Assembly (NCBI GenBank): GCA_008694505.1
Contig: VZDJ01000662.1
Coordinates: 124,001 to 188,000 of the forward strand
Direction of reading: 5' to 3'
Origin: Cyanoderma ruficeps
Lineage: Eukaryota; Chordata; Aves; Passeriformes; Timaliidae
DNA: 64,000 nt
A program made the position numbers and the translations under genes. Below are positions 24,801 through 37,164 of the stretch, in pieces (within the stretch, counting starts at the first letter, position 1; each line of letters opens with the position of its first letter). The notes under the pieces are model-generated. The model saw nothing but the letters and a program-made list of their open reading frames with translations. It did no database searches and had not been told where the DNA came from.

Positions 24801-27800
24801 GAACTGAGGAGAAGCACAACCTTTGATTCCCCTCCCTTCTTTGCTTGAGCTGATGTGTGGACTGAAATCCAGTATTCAACATTAAAGCAGCAATCTGCAG
24901 CAGAGTGGATGAATTTGTGATAAATTGTCCCTTGAGGTTTATAAAAGATATTCTCTATAAAACCAGCCACTGTATGTTTCTCCACATTAGTCAGTTTCTG
25001 ACATTCAGGCTGCTGAAGCTTCTAGGCCAGTAGTGGTATCTGCCATCCCAAAGCTGTAAACAACTCTTTGTTTATAGCAGCAGTGCTCATACATCCATTT
25101 CAAGGTTTTACAGCGATAAAAGGCTGACTGCCTACATAAACTGGAGTGGGCTGCAATGTTGTTATTTTCTTTATTGCTCTTTTACTGCAGTGGTCAAATA
25201 GTTCCTCTGAGACTAGACACTGGTACTCTGCCATCTGTACAGTCAGTGTTAGACAACTTGTGTCAACTAAACAAACCACTATGACAAACAATTATAATGA
25301 GCATACTAATTAAATAAAACGTTGCCATATTAAATTGTGGGGGAAATGGGGAAGATTAATAGCAAATTAAGAAGAAGTTGTCAGTTACCTTTTAATGGAT
25401 AATGACAGTAGCCCCGAGAGAGGTTTTGATTATATTCATGCTGCTTCATTTCTTCAGTCTGAACTATTGTTATAATTCATGTCATTTTATTACACTAAGA
25501 AAATAAGGGTTTGCTACTAAAGATAGATAGAAGATTTTTTGCTATGTCTGCTTAACATTAAGTGTTGTCATTTTAGAACATAAAATTTTGAAGTTTATGT
25601 GGCATTCATTCCCACAAAATTCATTGTTGGAGGCACAGTGTTTTCTCATCTCTTCTTAATGTTCAAAAGTTTTTCAATTATTAAAAAATACGCATTACTT
25701 TATTTTTTCTTTTTTTGTAGTAGACCTTCCCTTTGAAAAATCATGTTAATAAGTGGAATACCAAGTGAGAGAGGTATTTAATCTACAATTTAAAACATTT
25801 TAATAGGGGTACCCCAAATTTAAAAAGCTGAGACATAAGCTCTGATTATTAAATCAGGGATATATGCCTTACTGCCATGCCAGCATCTTAAAGGAGTTCC
25901 CTTAAATGATTATTCCTTATTTTACTGATCACATTTCAAGTCACGGAACACTTTCGCATTAAAAAAAAGAAAAGAAAAAGAAACGGGCAACTTAACTGAT
26001 TTTTAATAATATCAGGTTCTCACAACAATGAGGGAGCAGTAAATCACATGGGAATGTAATGAACATCTGCAAATATGTGTTTTTATTGGTCAGTTCAAAA
26101 TGTCTTTAGTGGGAGTTTCAGTGGGAAATCTTTAGCCACATATTATTGTCATTGTTAAAGCAAAACAGGAAGAAAATCAAGAATAGGTTCTTCTTTTCCT
26201 GTCACTTGAGTAGCTACATTACAAAAATTGGAAGCCTGACAGATTATTTCCCCAATTAAGCCTAGGTTTATTGTAGATAAGGTAATTATGGGGATATCCC
26301 ACGGTTTAATCCTGACTGGTTTTGATAACATGGTGCTAAACTCAAAGCTCCCTGACCAGCATTTTCTGGTAATAAGGCAAAAGACTGGGTGCTTTGAACT
26401 CAGCCTTAATGAAGAGCTGTTACAAAACCTGAACTTTTGCTGAGCATGTTGAAGGTCTTGCTTAATAAAAGTCTTTAGGGAGCATACCCAAGAATTTTAA
26501 TCGGCTATGAAAACATGTCAGCTGGAGTGTGTTCCTCTTTTCCAACTACAGAATTCTGATGTGGGGTTTTTTTTAAGAGTAGATAAAAGCAGTGAATACA
26601 CTTTTTGGTGGTTACTGTTCAGCAGATTTTCCTTTTGGATTTAATTGATATGGAAAGGATGCCTAGAAAGGTAATAGGCATTTATTGATAATAAATAGTG
26701 CTTATTATCTACTACAAAGAAATGATACTTAAATATTTTCACTCTTAAATGAATTGTTAACAAGGGATTTTTCTCTTACCAATATAAGGAATGTCGGAAT
26801 AAAGGAATTGCTTGTCTCCAGGGACTGAAATGAACCACACTACTTCTTTCTCCCTAGGGAGCCCAAGGTAATATTAAATGAAATAAAAAACTATGATAAA
26901 GTCATCCAAAAACACACTAGTACATAAAAAATGTAGGGTTCATTATACTCAGTGTGAGTGTGGATTATTTAAATTAAATTAACGTTGCATAAATTTAACC
27001 AGAACTCTTTATTTTACATTGAAGTTAGGAAGTTGTTGGCAATTAACTAGACAAGGAAAACAATGCTCATGCTGCTGACGTGCTTGATGGGAAATCAGCA
27101 GACCTTGCTTCAGCTGTAAATTTCGAAAAGATTTCTGTATAGTGTCTTGTAATGTATGCAAATTCAGATATGCAAACACTGTACTTCCCACTGAAATCAA
27201 GTACCCCTTGAATCTGTGATGTTCAATTGTCTGTTTGCATTGTAAGGATTGGCAGTGGTGGGGACAGTCAAACTCATGGCAGGCATTCATTATGATATCC
27301 AGTAAAATAACACAGAAGGGAGAGGTTGTGTCCATTTTAAATGCTGACATTTTTCCATCCTGTTTCTTAGGTATTACACTGTGTGTATCTAGAGGCATGG
27401 CTGAAAAGTATTGCTGGAGCCCTTCTGTCATGACCTCATGAAGTCACAGTTTTACCTCTTTTCACCAGTGCAGCCATCTCTGATCTATGCATTAAAAAAA
27501 GGAAAATTAAATAAAAGGACAAAAGCCTTATTAGATAGTGTCATCAGATGTTCTCCATAAATAAATAATAGTCAATAGACAAGTGTTTATATGTACGTGG
27601 ATATGCTTCTGCATGTATGCCAATCTAAGCACCTGAACAAAAAAAAAGTCTTTTGTAGCAATAACTGTTTTTCTTACTAACTCTACTTTTTCTGGGTTTA
27701 AAGATTCTGCAGTTGACATTTGTATCAAAGGGTTAAGGCCTTTGTTGTCATAAGGATGGATGACCTCATTATGATTGTAGTGCATGACTGAGAAAACAGA

Positions 27801-28069
27801 AAGGTTGAGATGGGAGTAGTCACAGAGTTGCTGAGCTAAGAGGCTAAGTGCTGCTTGGGACAGCTGATTTGTCATTGATGCCTAATATATCATAGCAAGC
27901 AGGAAACTTGCTTGTTTTCTGGAGAACCCTGGTAAAAAAGGCAGGTGTTAACAAAGTAAATCTGGTTGCTAATACATAGTAGTAAATTGTTACAATTACT
28001 GCATGATCCATGAAAGTTGACATAACTGATTGTAATGACTCATTCAGTCAGGAAACTACTGAAGATGTC
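21807..28069. other. Unannotated AT-rich sequence
   Basis: Over 6 kb without any repeat I recognise. Two consecutive minus-strand ORFs (27531-27875 and 27009-27431) show no domain and no splice context. An A-rich patch with AAAAGAAAAG units lies at 25959-25985. Confidence 0.5.
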
Positions 28070-28146
28070 CAAGCCTATGACCGTGGGTTGGACTCAATGC
28101 CCATTAAAGGCTGTTTCCTACCCAAATGATTATATGATCCTATGAA
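28070..28146 (+). mobile_element. CR1 LINE 3' tail, short
   Basis: GGGTTGGACTCAATG, TTTCCTACCCAAATGATT and ATATGATCCTATGAA form the last bases of a CR1 3' UTR with its terminal repeat. The left limit is approximate because the element is short and diverged. Confidence 0.75.
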
Positions 28147-29345
28147 TACAATTTTATATCTTATGCATAATATAAAATGCTAATTCTATCTATAATAAAT
28201 TAAACAACATATTGTTTTTCTCTGTTTATATTAAGGTGAGCTTTTGAAAAACTACATTAGGTTTCATTAATTGTTTATGGTCTGTAGAGCAGGCATTTCT
28301 CACTAGGAGGGGTTATTTACTGAAAAAGATCTTATACTTGATGATGTGATAACATTTAAGAACAAAAATTAAAGCATTTAGAACTATAGATTCAATTTTT
28401 GTCTGTATAAACTACTACACTATTCATGTATGAAATTTAAGTTAGATACTTTTTTATTATGTATTTTTGTCTTTTACAGCCATTAACTCTAATTTTATTT
28501 AACTAGGCTATCTTTGCCTACATCATATAGCTCTTCAAATTGTCCCAAAAGCCCCTTCTGTATCTCCTCTGTTCTTTGCAATCTCCTGCAAAGCAGATGT
28601 AAAACGATTTTGATTTGGTGGATAATCATTCTCAGCCAATTCAGCAGGTGTAAAAGGATACAATGAAATGGAAAATTAGATTATGATATAATTTCTGGTC
28701 TTCTTTAACTTGAACTCAATCGCTAAGTGTTGTCTTCTGAATAATCACAGGACTTGCACTTGTTTTTCTGTAGCTGGAAACCTCAGTTAATGCTTTGGAG
28801 AGTGTACATACTAGTCTAAAATGTAGACTCTTTCTTCACGAATTCTAAGGTTTTGAATTTTCATTACTAATACTAGACAATCACAGATGATCTAGAGACA
28901 ATCCTGGTCTCCTGGCTAGGTTAATATATCCTTCATAGCATCTGTTTTTAAACTGATAGAACAGTAAACCCCAGTTTCTATGGTTACACTGATATTTTTT
29001 GACTCAAGGAGTATAATCTACTATACTGCTGAATATAGTAATATTGCTTTGAATACTTTACCAATTTCAGAATTAAAACCATGAAAATTGAACATCTTCC
29101 ATCATGTGTATGTCTGTGTATGGACTATAAATAACTCTCTTATTTTAACAGGAAGAAAAGATTTTCACAGGATGTTTTACTAGTACTGTGGTAGTACCAA
29201 AGGCCCATGCAATGATCTGTCTGGGATCAGAGCTCACCTGGTTTTTAATTTGGCAGTTTTCAATATGTTTTCTTTTAGGAGCTTGTTCAGTAGGGAACAT
29301 AAGAACTTCTCTTAATGCTGAAAAATATATGCAAAAAAAATGCAT
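28147..29345. other. Unannotated AT-rich sequence
   Basis: Nothing recognised. Confidence 0.5.
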
Positions 29346-29775
29346 ATCGTGGAATAATAGACTAATTTAGGTTGGTAATGACCTCTGAAAATCATCTAGG
29401 CCAGAGCATCTCTGTTGGACTGGATTGCTCATGACATTGTCAGATAAGGTTTTAGTATCTCCAGATACAGAGGTCTCATAACCTCTCTGGGGAGCACTAC
29501 CACCTTGACCATATATATATATACATAATTTTATATGTGTGTACATAACTTTAATCAAAATTGGTTTAACTTACAATTTTTGCCTGACATCTTCTAACTG
29601 CAAACAACTGAGAAGAGTCTTCCTCTATATTTATTTTTTATCTGTATCTGTAGATATCAATAAGACCTCCCCAAAGCCATCCCTTCCCAGGCTGAACAGA
29701 CTGAGCTCCTCCAGCTCTTCTTGAACAATTGCTGTTCCTGCTCCCAGTCAGCTTGGTAGTCTAAATGCAACTCAC
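29346..29775 (-). mobile_element. CR1 LINE 3' fragment with internal TA-rich insert
   Basis: The antisense 3' end lies at the left (TCGTGGAATAATAGACTAAT, then TTAGGTTGGTAATGACCTCT), followed by degraded 3' UTR. The alignment is broken at 29511-29640 by a TA-rich insert and plain AT-rich sequence, then resumes at ATAAGACCTCCCC and TTCCCAGGCTGAACAGACTG, the antisense of the [12 protein letters not shown] region. Identity is low, suggesting an older copy. Confidence 0.8.
29511..29524. repeat. (TA)n microsatellite
   Basis: Seven TA dinucleotides followed by CATAATTTTATATGTGTG, lying inside the CR1 fragment and probably expanded after its insertion. Confidence 0.8.
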
Positions 29776-31003
29776 ACCAGGGTATCAGTGTCTGTGCCAT
29801 ACAGGAGAGTCTCAGAGAGGTTGGCAGAGTAGCACAAGGGTCTCAAGTATGGGAGCAGGATCTGTCTCTGGACCTTCTGGTTTCACTCTGCAGGCATAGC
29901 TCTGGACATGGGAGGCTCCTCTGCTGCCTTGTTGCCACTTGTGTCCCCCAGTGTCTGCAGAGGTGTTACTAACTAGCCACTGAAAAGGCTGTGTGGTTGC
30001 TTGGGACTCTACATTGCACTTTAAATCTTCAAACAAAACTTTACCCTTTGGAGCTGGAGTAGAAGGAAGTTTGAATTTTTAAATTTATTTTGGTTCTTAC
30101 TTGCTGTGCTTGTGTGGAAAAACCCCACCAGTTTTGTGCAGATTATCCGTAAGATTGTCAGTGAATGAATGAATGAGCTACTATGTGGGAAGATATTTAG
30201 AATACACATGAAATACAAACTTCAGTGCTTTTAAAAGTAAAAGTAATAAAAACAGCCCAGACAATTCAAAAGGATTAGCAACTAAGATATACTTTGGAAT
30301 TTCATCTTCAGTAATTGGACATTGTAAGGGAAGGACAGAATATATTTTCCATTTTAAAGCACAATCTGAGAACAAGGAATAAAGAGCTAGATGTGGTATT
30401 GGAATCTAAGCAGCAGCAGAATTCCAAACACATTGGATAAAAATTCAGAATTTTAGGAAGGCTCATATAAAACTGTGTTTCTTGTGAGTTTTGTATCTAC
30501 CTATTTAACTAAAATACTGCATTTTGAGCATGGACAATTTCAAGTTATCTGCAAACCCCAGAAAAACATGTCCTAGTATAAAAGAGTAATTTTAAGAATG
30601 AAGAGGTCTCTCAAATATCCTTTTCAACTCCTGTCAGGCATTTGTGTAACAATTTCCTGTTGCCTATAGACCTGCAAACTGCTGAGAAAATCACTTAATT
30701 ACATGAGAAATGTTCTGTTTTATTTCTGGAGTATTTAAAAAAAATCTTTGGTACTCCTGTGTGGTTTAATAAAACAGCTGTGTCTATTCATAATTAATTA
30801 TCAGAGACACATAGACTGGTTTCCTAATCATAAATTGATTTGGTGTTAGTACACAGACCGGGGACATATGCATGGCAGCAGTCATGTAAGTGGATTTCAC
30901 CTTGTGGTGCATAGTCATTAGACTGTACCTTGCTTTTTCAGATAACTTGAATGCAAAACCAGGTTTTTGCAAGCAATTAATTTATGCCCTCTTGTAAATA
31001 GTT
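29776..31003. other. Unannotated sequence; left 240 bp GC-richer
   Basis: 29776-30020 is noticeably GC-richer than its surroundings and lies directly against the CR1 fragment, so it may be a repeat I do not recognise. The rest is plain AT-rich DNA. Confidence 0.4.
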
Positions 31004-31787
31004 TGTCTTGGTTTAGAAAGACAGGTGTCCACCAGGGAAAGCTGGAGCTTCCCTTGGAATGGAGAATATAAACCCTCTCCCTCCAAATTATTATGATTTT
31101 GCAATTAGGGGCTTTCAGGCAAATATATATGGGGATAGAAATAACAGTTCTCTTCTAGTATGTATAACAAGGCAAACAACTACAGCATTAACAACAAAAC
31201 AGAACCAGGAACCTCGAGGGCTTTGTTTCACAAAGCCCGGGGCAATTTGGTCTCGGTGCCCCTGCAGGACTCTAAGAGCACCAAACTGGAATGGTGGAAA
31301 ATCCCGGGCTGGTGGATGAGGTGTATCAGAAGCTCCGCGGTGGTAGCTGGAATGTCAGGGATGTCCCGGTAGGGCAGGGACAGTGCGGCCCCACAGAGTA
31401 GCAAAAAACCTCATGGCAGTGCCGAGGAACGGCGGCGGCGGGACAGGGCCGGCCCAGCTCCAGCAGGGCAGGCGGAGGAGCTCAGAACTCCTGGGCACAC
31501 GAGCAGATGACGGTAGATTTCTCAGGACAGGACTTTCTGGTGACAGTGAACTCCTCCCGCAGCAAGCAGCAGCCTGGCCATCCTCTCTCTCCGAATGCTG
31601 AGAGCAAGAGAGTGAAGCTGCCCCCAGCCCTGTCCTTTACCTGCCCCAAAAACTTGCCTTCCCCTCCCAACTTTTGGCCACCTCTTTGCTTTGGTCAAGC
31701 ACCCATAAGCACCCAGTAGTTAGTCTCCTAGCAACTTACGGGGAAAAAATTCTATAAATAAAAAAGAGACAAATCTAAACCCCAACA
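31004..31787 (-). mobile_element. Solo LTR of an endogenous retrovirus
   Basis: Begins TGTCTTGG and ends CCCAACA, with the 5-bp target duplication TAGTT on both sides (30999-31003 and 31788-31792). The first 150 bp or so match the LTR at 35788, which has promoter and poly(A) signals on the minus strand; orientation is inferred from that. The central part (about 31210-31580) is GC-rich with many CpGs, including a CGGCGGCGG run near 31430, unlike anything else in the window. There is no internal retroviral sequence on either side, so this is a solo LTR left by LTR-LTR recombination. ORFs crossing it at 31059-31719 are incidental. Confidence 0.88.
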
Positions 31788-31792
31788 TAGTT

Positions 31793-32398
31793 GTTTCAAT
31801 TATAAGCACAACTTTTATTTCACACATTCCATTCCCTGACCAACACAGATGTAATCAAAACTGTATGTAAAGATGAAATTTTTGGTCATTTCTTACTGCC
31901 TACTGCCACTTGAAATGCTTTCTTCACTGTAGGAAGTGAGTGGCCCTATAAGATCTATGTCAATTAACAAATTGTCTGAGTAACACCATGCTGGTTGAGC
32001 TAATCTTCATTTTCCTGATTTCCAAATTTATTCCCTATAAAATTTTGGTTTGTGTTGTCATTTAGTTTGCAGAGTAAAATAACTTTATCTTTGGTCATTG
32101 ACTAAGTAGTAAATTCTGCGAAAGTTGAAAACGCAATTGCAAGCCACTGCACCCAAACATTATTAAGTGCTGCTCTCAGAAAGTAATTTTTTTACCATTT
32201 TTCTCTACATATAAGGCAACTCTCTATCATTTTGGATCCTCGTGCACTCAGGCTGTTATCTGAGAAAAACATGTTCTGCATATTTACTGCATGGAATATG
32301 CTTGTCCTCTTAAGTAATCAATCAGCCTTACATAGCTATACAAGAGTTTTTTTGCAGTTCTAAATATTACACAACCACATATATATAGAGAATCTATA
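31793..32398. other. Unannotated AT-rich sequence
   Basis: Nothing recognised. Confidence 0.5.
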
Positions 32399-32682
32399 CC
32401 ATAGAATCATCCAATGATTTGGATTGGGACTTTTAAAGATCATTTAGTACCAACCCTATCCAACCTGGTCTTGAACACTTCTAGAGGTGGGGCACCCAAC
32501 TTCTCTGGGCCACCTATTCCACTATCTCATCACACTCACAATGAAAAATTCCTACCTTATCTCCAACCTAAACCTATGGTCTGTCAGTATAAAAACCTTG
32601 TCCTGTCACTACAGATCCTCTCTCCTCCATTCTTAAAAGTTAAAAAGTCTCCCTCCTCCATTCCTAAAACCTCCTTTATCTA
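32399..32682 (-). mobile_element. CR1 LINE 3' fragment
   Basis: The antisense tail CCATAGAATCATCCAATGAT is followed by GATCATTTAGTACCAACC, CCTGGTCTTGAACACTTCTA, TCTCTGGGCCACCTATTCC and TTGTCCTGTCACTACAGATC, all in CR1 3' UTR order. It breaks off near 32682 in CTCC-rich, partly duplicated sequence (TCTCCTCCATTC and CCCTCCTCCATTCC). Confidence 0.9.
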
Positions 32683-33900
32683 TTAATATGATATTAGCTA
32701 AATTAATAATAATAATTAAAAAAAGAAGGATTTAAAAATACTCATTGTGGCCTTTGCAAACACCAGATAATAGTTAATACTACTAGCACAACCCCTGAAA
32801 AATTACATGTGATTGTACCAAACAGTTTCTGTCACACCAGAAACTTTACTTTTGGGGAATCCTTCTTTTTTAAAGTTAAATTCAGCCCTTATTTACTCTT
32901 TTTCCTTTAAGGTGTGGATTCATAGCTGTGGTGAGGGACCGAGGGCTGTGTCAGAGCTCTGTGAGCACCCGTTCATATTTTTGGTGTGTGCAAGTGCACT
33001 CTAGTGCTTGCATCATAGCTGGATCCTTAAGGTTTGTTATTTATTTAAAATATGAAATACATGGTTTTGTTTTTTTTCTGCTCTGAATCACAGTGCTCTC
33101 CCATGGCAGAACAATAAGCCTTCTTACTCCACCAGTCACATACCTGTGTTTTTCCAGAAGCAAATTCAGAGCTAATCTTTCCTGCAATATCTTCATTGTT
33201 AAAGATGGACGTGAATAATCTCAAGTGTAACCTTTCTTAATGGTGGTTTTAGCAGTAAGCCTTGCTGCATTCATTAATGAGCTCCAGTGCTCTCTTAGCT
33301 ACATAAAGTTCTAAAAACCAGAGCAAGGCAAAATGTCCATGTCTACAGCTTCAGCTGCATGGATTTCAGTGTGGGAAGATTTTCCAGGTCTGCAGGTGGT
33401 ATGGCATAGAAATGTGGAAACAAGAGATATTTGAAAGTGGGCAAACAGTTTTGTCACATATTTATAAAGATGCTTCCTCAAACACATTTAGCACTTGAAA
33501 AATCAGAACAAGATGGTTCACTTTAACACTATTAAATTTTCACGAGGCCTTTTGACCATACTGCTTTTTATCCCATACTACTGGAGTCAACACAATGAAC
33601 ACGAAAGACAAGAGTCCTGCAATGTTCCTAGAAGCAGATAAAATGAAGAATGTTGCAGTCAAAGGTTAATTATCTGAAAAGTGGTATGCCAGCCAACCCT
33701 CACCACCTTGCCACCCAGATGAACCTCTCCAATAAGCAGTGTTGACTTTTCCTAATCTGAGTCTCCTGTTTTTCATAGCATGGTCCTGTAAAATTCTAGG
33801 CAGTAGACTTGCCTACATAAGTGTGTATAATACTTCCGAAACTGGGGTACAGTGCTACCCAAGGCTCATTCAAAGGAATAAAAATAACTTTTCTTATTCT
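32683..33900. other. Unannotated AT-rich sequence
   Basis: Nothing recognised. Confidence 0.5.
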
Positions 33901-33902
33901 TT

Positions 33903-33940
33903 TTAAATTTTTGGTTTTGTTTTAAATTTTTGGTTTTGTT
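33903..33940. repeat. 19-bp tandem duplication, T-rich
   Basis: TTAAATTTTTGGTTTTGTT occurs twice head-to-tail with no mismatch. Confidence 0.9.
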
Positions 33941-34802
33941 ATTCGTTGGTGTTGGGGGTCTTTTCCTTCTTAATTTAAGTTTGTTATCAGTAACATTTCA
34001 TTCATCACTTGCATTTCTAATATCTGATGAGAGCTAAAGTTAGAATCTATAAAATCAATGCCATTTTAATTTTATAAATACACTATGCCTATTTTGAAAA
34101 TCAGATATTTCTGTGCATTATTAATTCACATTTTGGATATTTCACATGTCTTTATGCTGCACTATTTGCTTTAATACGGAAAAGAAGTAATTATGTAAAT
34201 GTTTGTTCAAAGAGATTTGAACAACCATGCAGTCATTTCCCCATTCGCTTTCAACTTCAGACACTGCTTTTATTTTCATCATTTATTTTACTCCAAGAAA
34301 ACATTTTTCATACTGGTATAAGATGGTATCCTGTTGCTTGCCCTTCCCCTTTCTGTTTAAGTAGAATAGATCTGTATTGCTTAGCTGTTTATTCTGCGTT
34401 TTAAAAAAAGTATTAGAGCACATATTTCCATGATTTATGAACTTTATTTTTTCTTCATTTGTAATGGTAGACTGTTCTATTCTGGAGAAATCACATTGCA
34501 CAGTTATTTCCAACAATCCCAAAGAAGATGAAATTAAGTTCACAAAGGAGTTATACCTAATTGCAGCAATGTACTCAAGCTCAGCTGGGTAGCCTAAGTT
34601 ATGAAGTATGTATGTGGCAAGGCAACATGCCACATTTCCAATAACTGAGGTCATGAGAATGCTTTCAAATAGTCCTTTAATTTGCAACTGTTATTAAAAA
34701 AGTTTAGTTAATAACTGATTGACCCAGGAAAGGAGCCAGTCTGTACTACTTGCTGAATCTTAGTGTACTTTGAATATAGAGTCAATCAATTTTTGATATA
34801 AA
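33941..34802. other. Unannotated AT-rich sequence
   Basis: Contains a 134-codon minus-strand ORF at 34283-34687 with no recognisable domain. Its length fits the longest chance ORFs expected here. Confidence 0.5.
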
Positions 34803-34925
34803 ATCATGCAATCATAGAACTGGTTAGGTTGGAAAAGACTCAGGGTACTGAGTCCAGCCATAAACCAAATTCTGTCAAGTCTGAAAAAAGTCTAACAGTC
34901 AAAAAAACCAGGACTTAAACTGTTA
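34803..34925 (-). mobile_element. CR1 LINE 3' fragment, short
   Basis: ATCATGCAATCATAGAACTG, GTTAGGTTGGAAAAGACTC and GAGTCCAGCCATAAACC are the antisense of a CR1 3' tail. The element fades out by about 34925. Confidence 0.85.
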
Positions 34926-35782
34926 CTTTGCCCAGATTCTTCACTAGGTAGTGTTAAGTCAAGAAAAACTGTGCACATCAGGTTCTGACTTACAGAAGGT
35001 TTTGGGGTTTTATTTGGCATCCTCTTTCCTTTCTGTATGTGTTCATATCTCAAGCTCTGACCCTCCAACAACCCCTTCTTTGCTCTGATCTAATGGAGAG
35101 AAGGTTCTGGTGGGTTGTCAGTACCCTTCCACTGCCAACATAGATCCCAAAGATCCTGCTTCTCTCTCCCATTAAACATGTCCTCAGTTACAGTTCACCA
35201 AGTGTACACTGTGCTCTGACTCTGTAACCAATTTTCATAGTGACTGTATTCATGATGGTGACTAACCAGAAAGATCCTGCTCTGCCATGAAATTTTTCTA
35301 AGGAGACTGTATCAATCTCTAGCTTTTATGCCTCTAGCATCTAATGAATAAAAATGCATATTAATATGTGTGTAATCAGTCTTTCTTAAAGGTATCGGAT
35401 TTTAGCTGTAGCAAGTGATCTTTAATTTTGGCATTAGAAATGACTCATCTTCAAATCAGTGATTTTTCCTTTATGATATTAGTCAGAATACTCCCTGTGA
35501 ATTAAGGTTATTCAGAACTACAAATCTGGTTTTTCATTCATTAGGATAACAATTTGCTTATACAAATATAAATAAATATTGACCTCTGGTGTTACAGAAA
35601 GAGAAAGTCAATGCATGTTTGAGTGGGACAGATACATATATATTTTTAATAAAAGATTAAATACATACATGCACTTTTTGTTCATTTTTCTGATCAAACT
35701 GCCAGATACAAAATTATTAAACCAAGTAATTAGAAAAATAATTATTCTGGTTCTTCCTTTTTTTAAATTTTTTGGTTGTTTT
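34926..35782. other. Unannotated AT-rich sequence
   Basis: Nothing recognised. It ends in a T/G-rich patch (35757-35787) that served as the target of the following LTR insertion. Confidence 0.5.
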
Positions 35783-35944
35783 GTTTGTGTCTTAGAAAGA
35801 CAGGTGTCTGCCAGGGAAAGCCAGAGCTTCCCTTGTGTCAGGGTTCGCAAACATATGCGGGAGACCTGATGGTCCGTTTTAAAGATCTCAGAGCGCAAAA
35901 GACACAGCGGGGGACAACTCAGTTTACTCAATCAGAAATGCACC

Positions 35945-35950
35945 TTTATT
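35945..35950 (-). promoter_or_regulatory. Poly(A) signal of the nested LTR
   Basis: AATAAA on the minus strand (TTTATT on the plus strand), followed by GGTGCATTTCTGATTGAG, the likely R/U5 boundary. Confidence 0.6.
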
Positions 35951-36126
35951 TAGTGCCAACAAATGCGATAGTAGGGAGAGAAATAAAGAAGAGTAGAAAG
36001 ATAGAAAAGAGGGGAAGGGGATTATAGCTACCAACGTGGAGGGACGAGTCCTCGAGGTGTAGAGATGCCTATAGACGCGATCTTCTCCAGTGGGGTGATC
36101 ACAAAGTGAGCGGGGGGGTCTCCAGG

Positions 36127-36134
36127 TTTTTATA
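36127..36134 (-). promoter_or_regulatory. TATA box of the nested LTR
   Basis: CTATAAAAACCTGG on the minus strand, about 180 bp before the AATAAA of the same LTR; the expected U3 promoter position. Function inferred, not shown. Confidence 0.6.
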
Positions 36135-37164
36135 GGTTTGTCACGGCGGGAACCAAGGCAAGGGGTACAAGGCCAAAGCGGGAACCACCTGTGTCAGGGT
36201 TGGGTGCTCAGGAACAAGGTGCAAACCATACCTCCAGTACGGACGGGCCAGTTCGAACATGTAGGCTTGGCTCAGTCCACTGTGACCAGTTCCATTGTTC
36301 TTGCACTCCATTCCCATGGGAATGCATACCAGTCCTCCGAGACTTGGTAAACCTGCCTCAAACCAGGCCAGGGGCTCCCTTCAGAGTCTGGGGTCTCAGT
36401 CCTCAATCTTGGAGACAGTCGTGAGGCATATCACATCCGTGGACAGCCTCTGACACCTTGGAATGGAGAATGTAAACCCCCTCCCTCTGAAATATTATAA
36501 ATTTAAAATCAAGGGACTCTCAGGCAAAAATATGGGACTAGGAATGACAGTTCTTTACTAGGAATATTAAAAATAAAAATTTAGTGGTGCAAAAAAGCAA
36601 ACAAACAAAAAAGAAAACATTGATAGAGTCAGAATATAACCTGGCACTCTGTTAGTCAGGGTGTTGGTAGCAGCCCAATTAAGTCCTCCTGGAGTGACAG
36701 ACGTGGTTCTGTTGGAGCAGAGATGATCCTGTAGAAGGGTGAGTTTTACTCTGAATGTCCAGTGATGGTGAGATGGGTCGAGTCTTCCTCTGCGAATCCC
36801 CTGGAACCAGGCTGTCCTGGTGTTCTGAATCTCAGGTTTTATCCAGGTAGGAATGCTTGGCTCCTCCCACTGGGTGGAGCATCTCACAATGGGATGATGT
36901 AATTTTATCAGTTATGCAGTGAGACTCAGTGGCCCATTAACAGAAGATATCCCCCTGGAGGGAGGATGGGTCGTAGGAGAGATAAAAAACACTGCCCAGC
37001 CTGGTTTTAACATCTGGCCCATTAGCAGAAGACACCTGCCCACTCCAACACCCCGGAGTCATGAGGAATGTGTCACAGAACAGGAAAACACCTCCCCAAA
37101 CAGTCTCAACAGATGGCAATAGAATACGTACTTTTGGTTACATTCTGCATTGCAACCCAAGACT

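Larger units (their letters stand above)
35836..36455 (-). mobile_element. Nested solo LTR
   Basis: A 620-bp LTR inserted into the LTR at 35788. It has TGTCAG...CTGACA inverted ends and the 5-bp duplication CCTTG on both sides (35831-35835 and 36456-36460). On the minus strand a TATAAAAA box lies at 36127-36134 and AATAAA at 35945-35950, giving a clear U3-R-U5 order read leftward. CpGs are frequent and mostly undecayed (for example AGACGCGATC near 36075 and TACGGACGGG near 36239), which suggests a recent insertion. It is a different family from its host LTR. No internal region is present, so it is solo. Confidence 0.92.
35788..37164 (-). mobile_element. LTR of an endogenous retrovirus, split by a nested LTR
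   Basis: Starts TGTCTTAG and ends CCCAAGACT, with GTTTG on both sides (35783-35787 and 37165-37169), a 5-bp target duplication. Removing the nested LTR and one copy of its target duplication leaves about 752 bp, a normal LTR length. I recognise the body as a passerine LTR family. Minus-strand signals are ATAAAA in GGATAAAACC (36837-36842) as TATA-like element and AGTAAA (36554-36559) in place of AATAAA. No internal retroviral genes adjoin it. The final CA of the canonical end reads CT. ORFs at 36567-36887 and nearby are incidental. Confidence 0.9.

Noticed and set aside
26843..26870. Acceptor-like TTCTTTCTCCCTAG followed 10 bases later by donor-like AAGGTAAT, a possible 10-nt microexon
   Set aside because: Two weak motifs close together are expected often in 64 kb. 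There is no flanking coding exon to support it.
27009..27875. Two consecutive minus-strand ORFs of 140 and 114 codons
   Set aside because: No recognisable domain, no splice or promoter context. A rough estimate from stop-codon frequency in DNA this AT-rich gives about one ORF of 130-140 codons in 64 kb by chance.
34283..34687. 134-codon minus-strand ORF with a hydrophobic N-terminal stretch
   Set aside because: Hydrophobic residues follow from T-rich codons. No family recognised, and the length fits chance.
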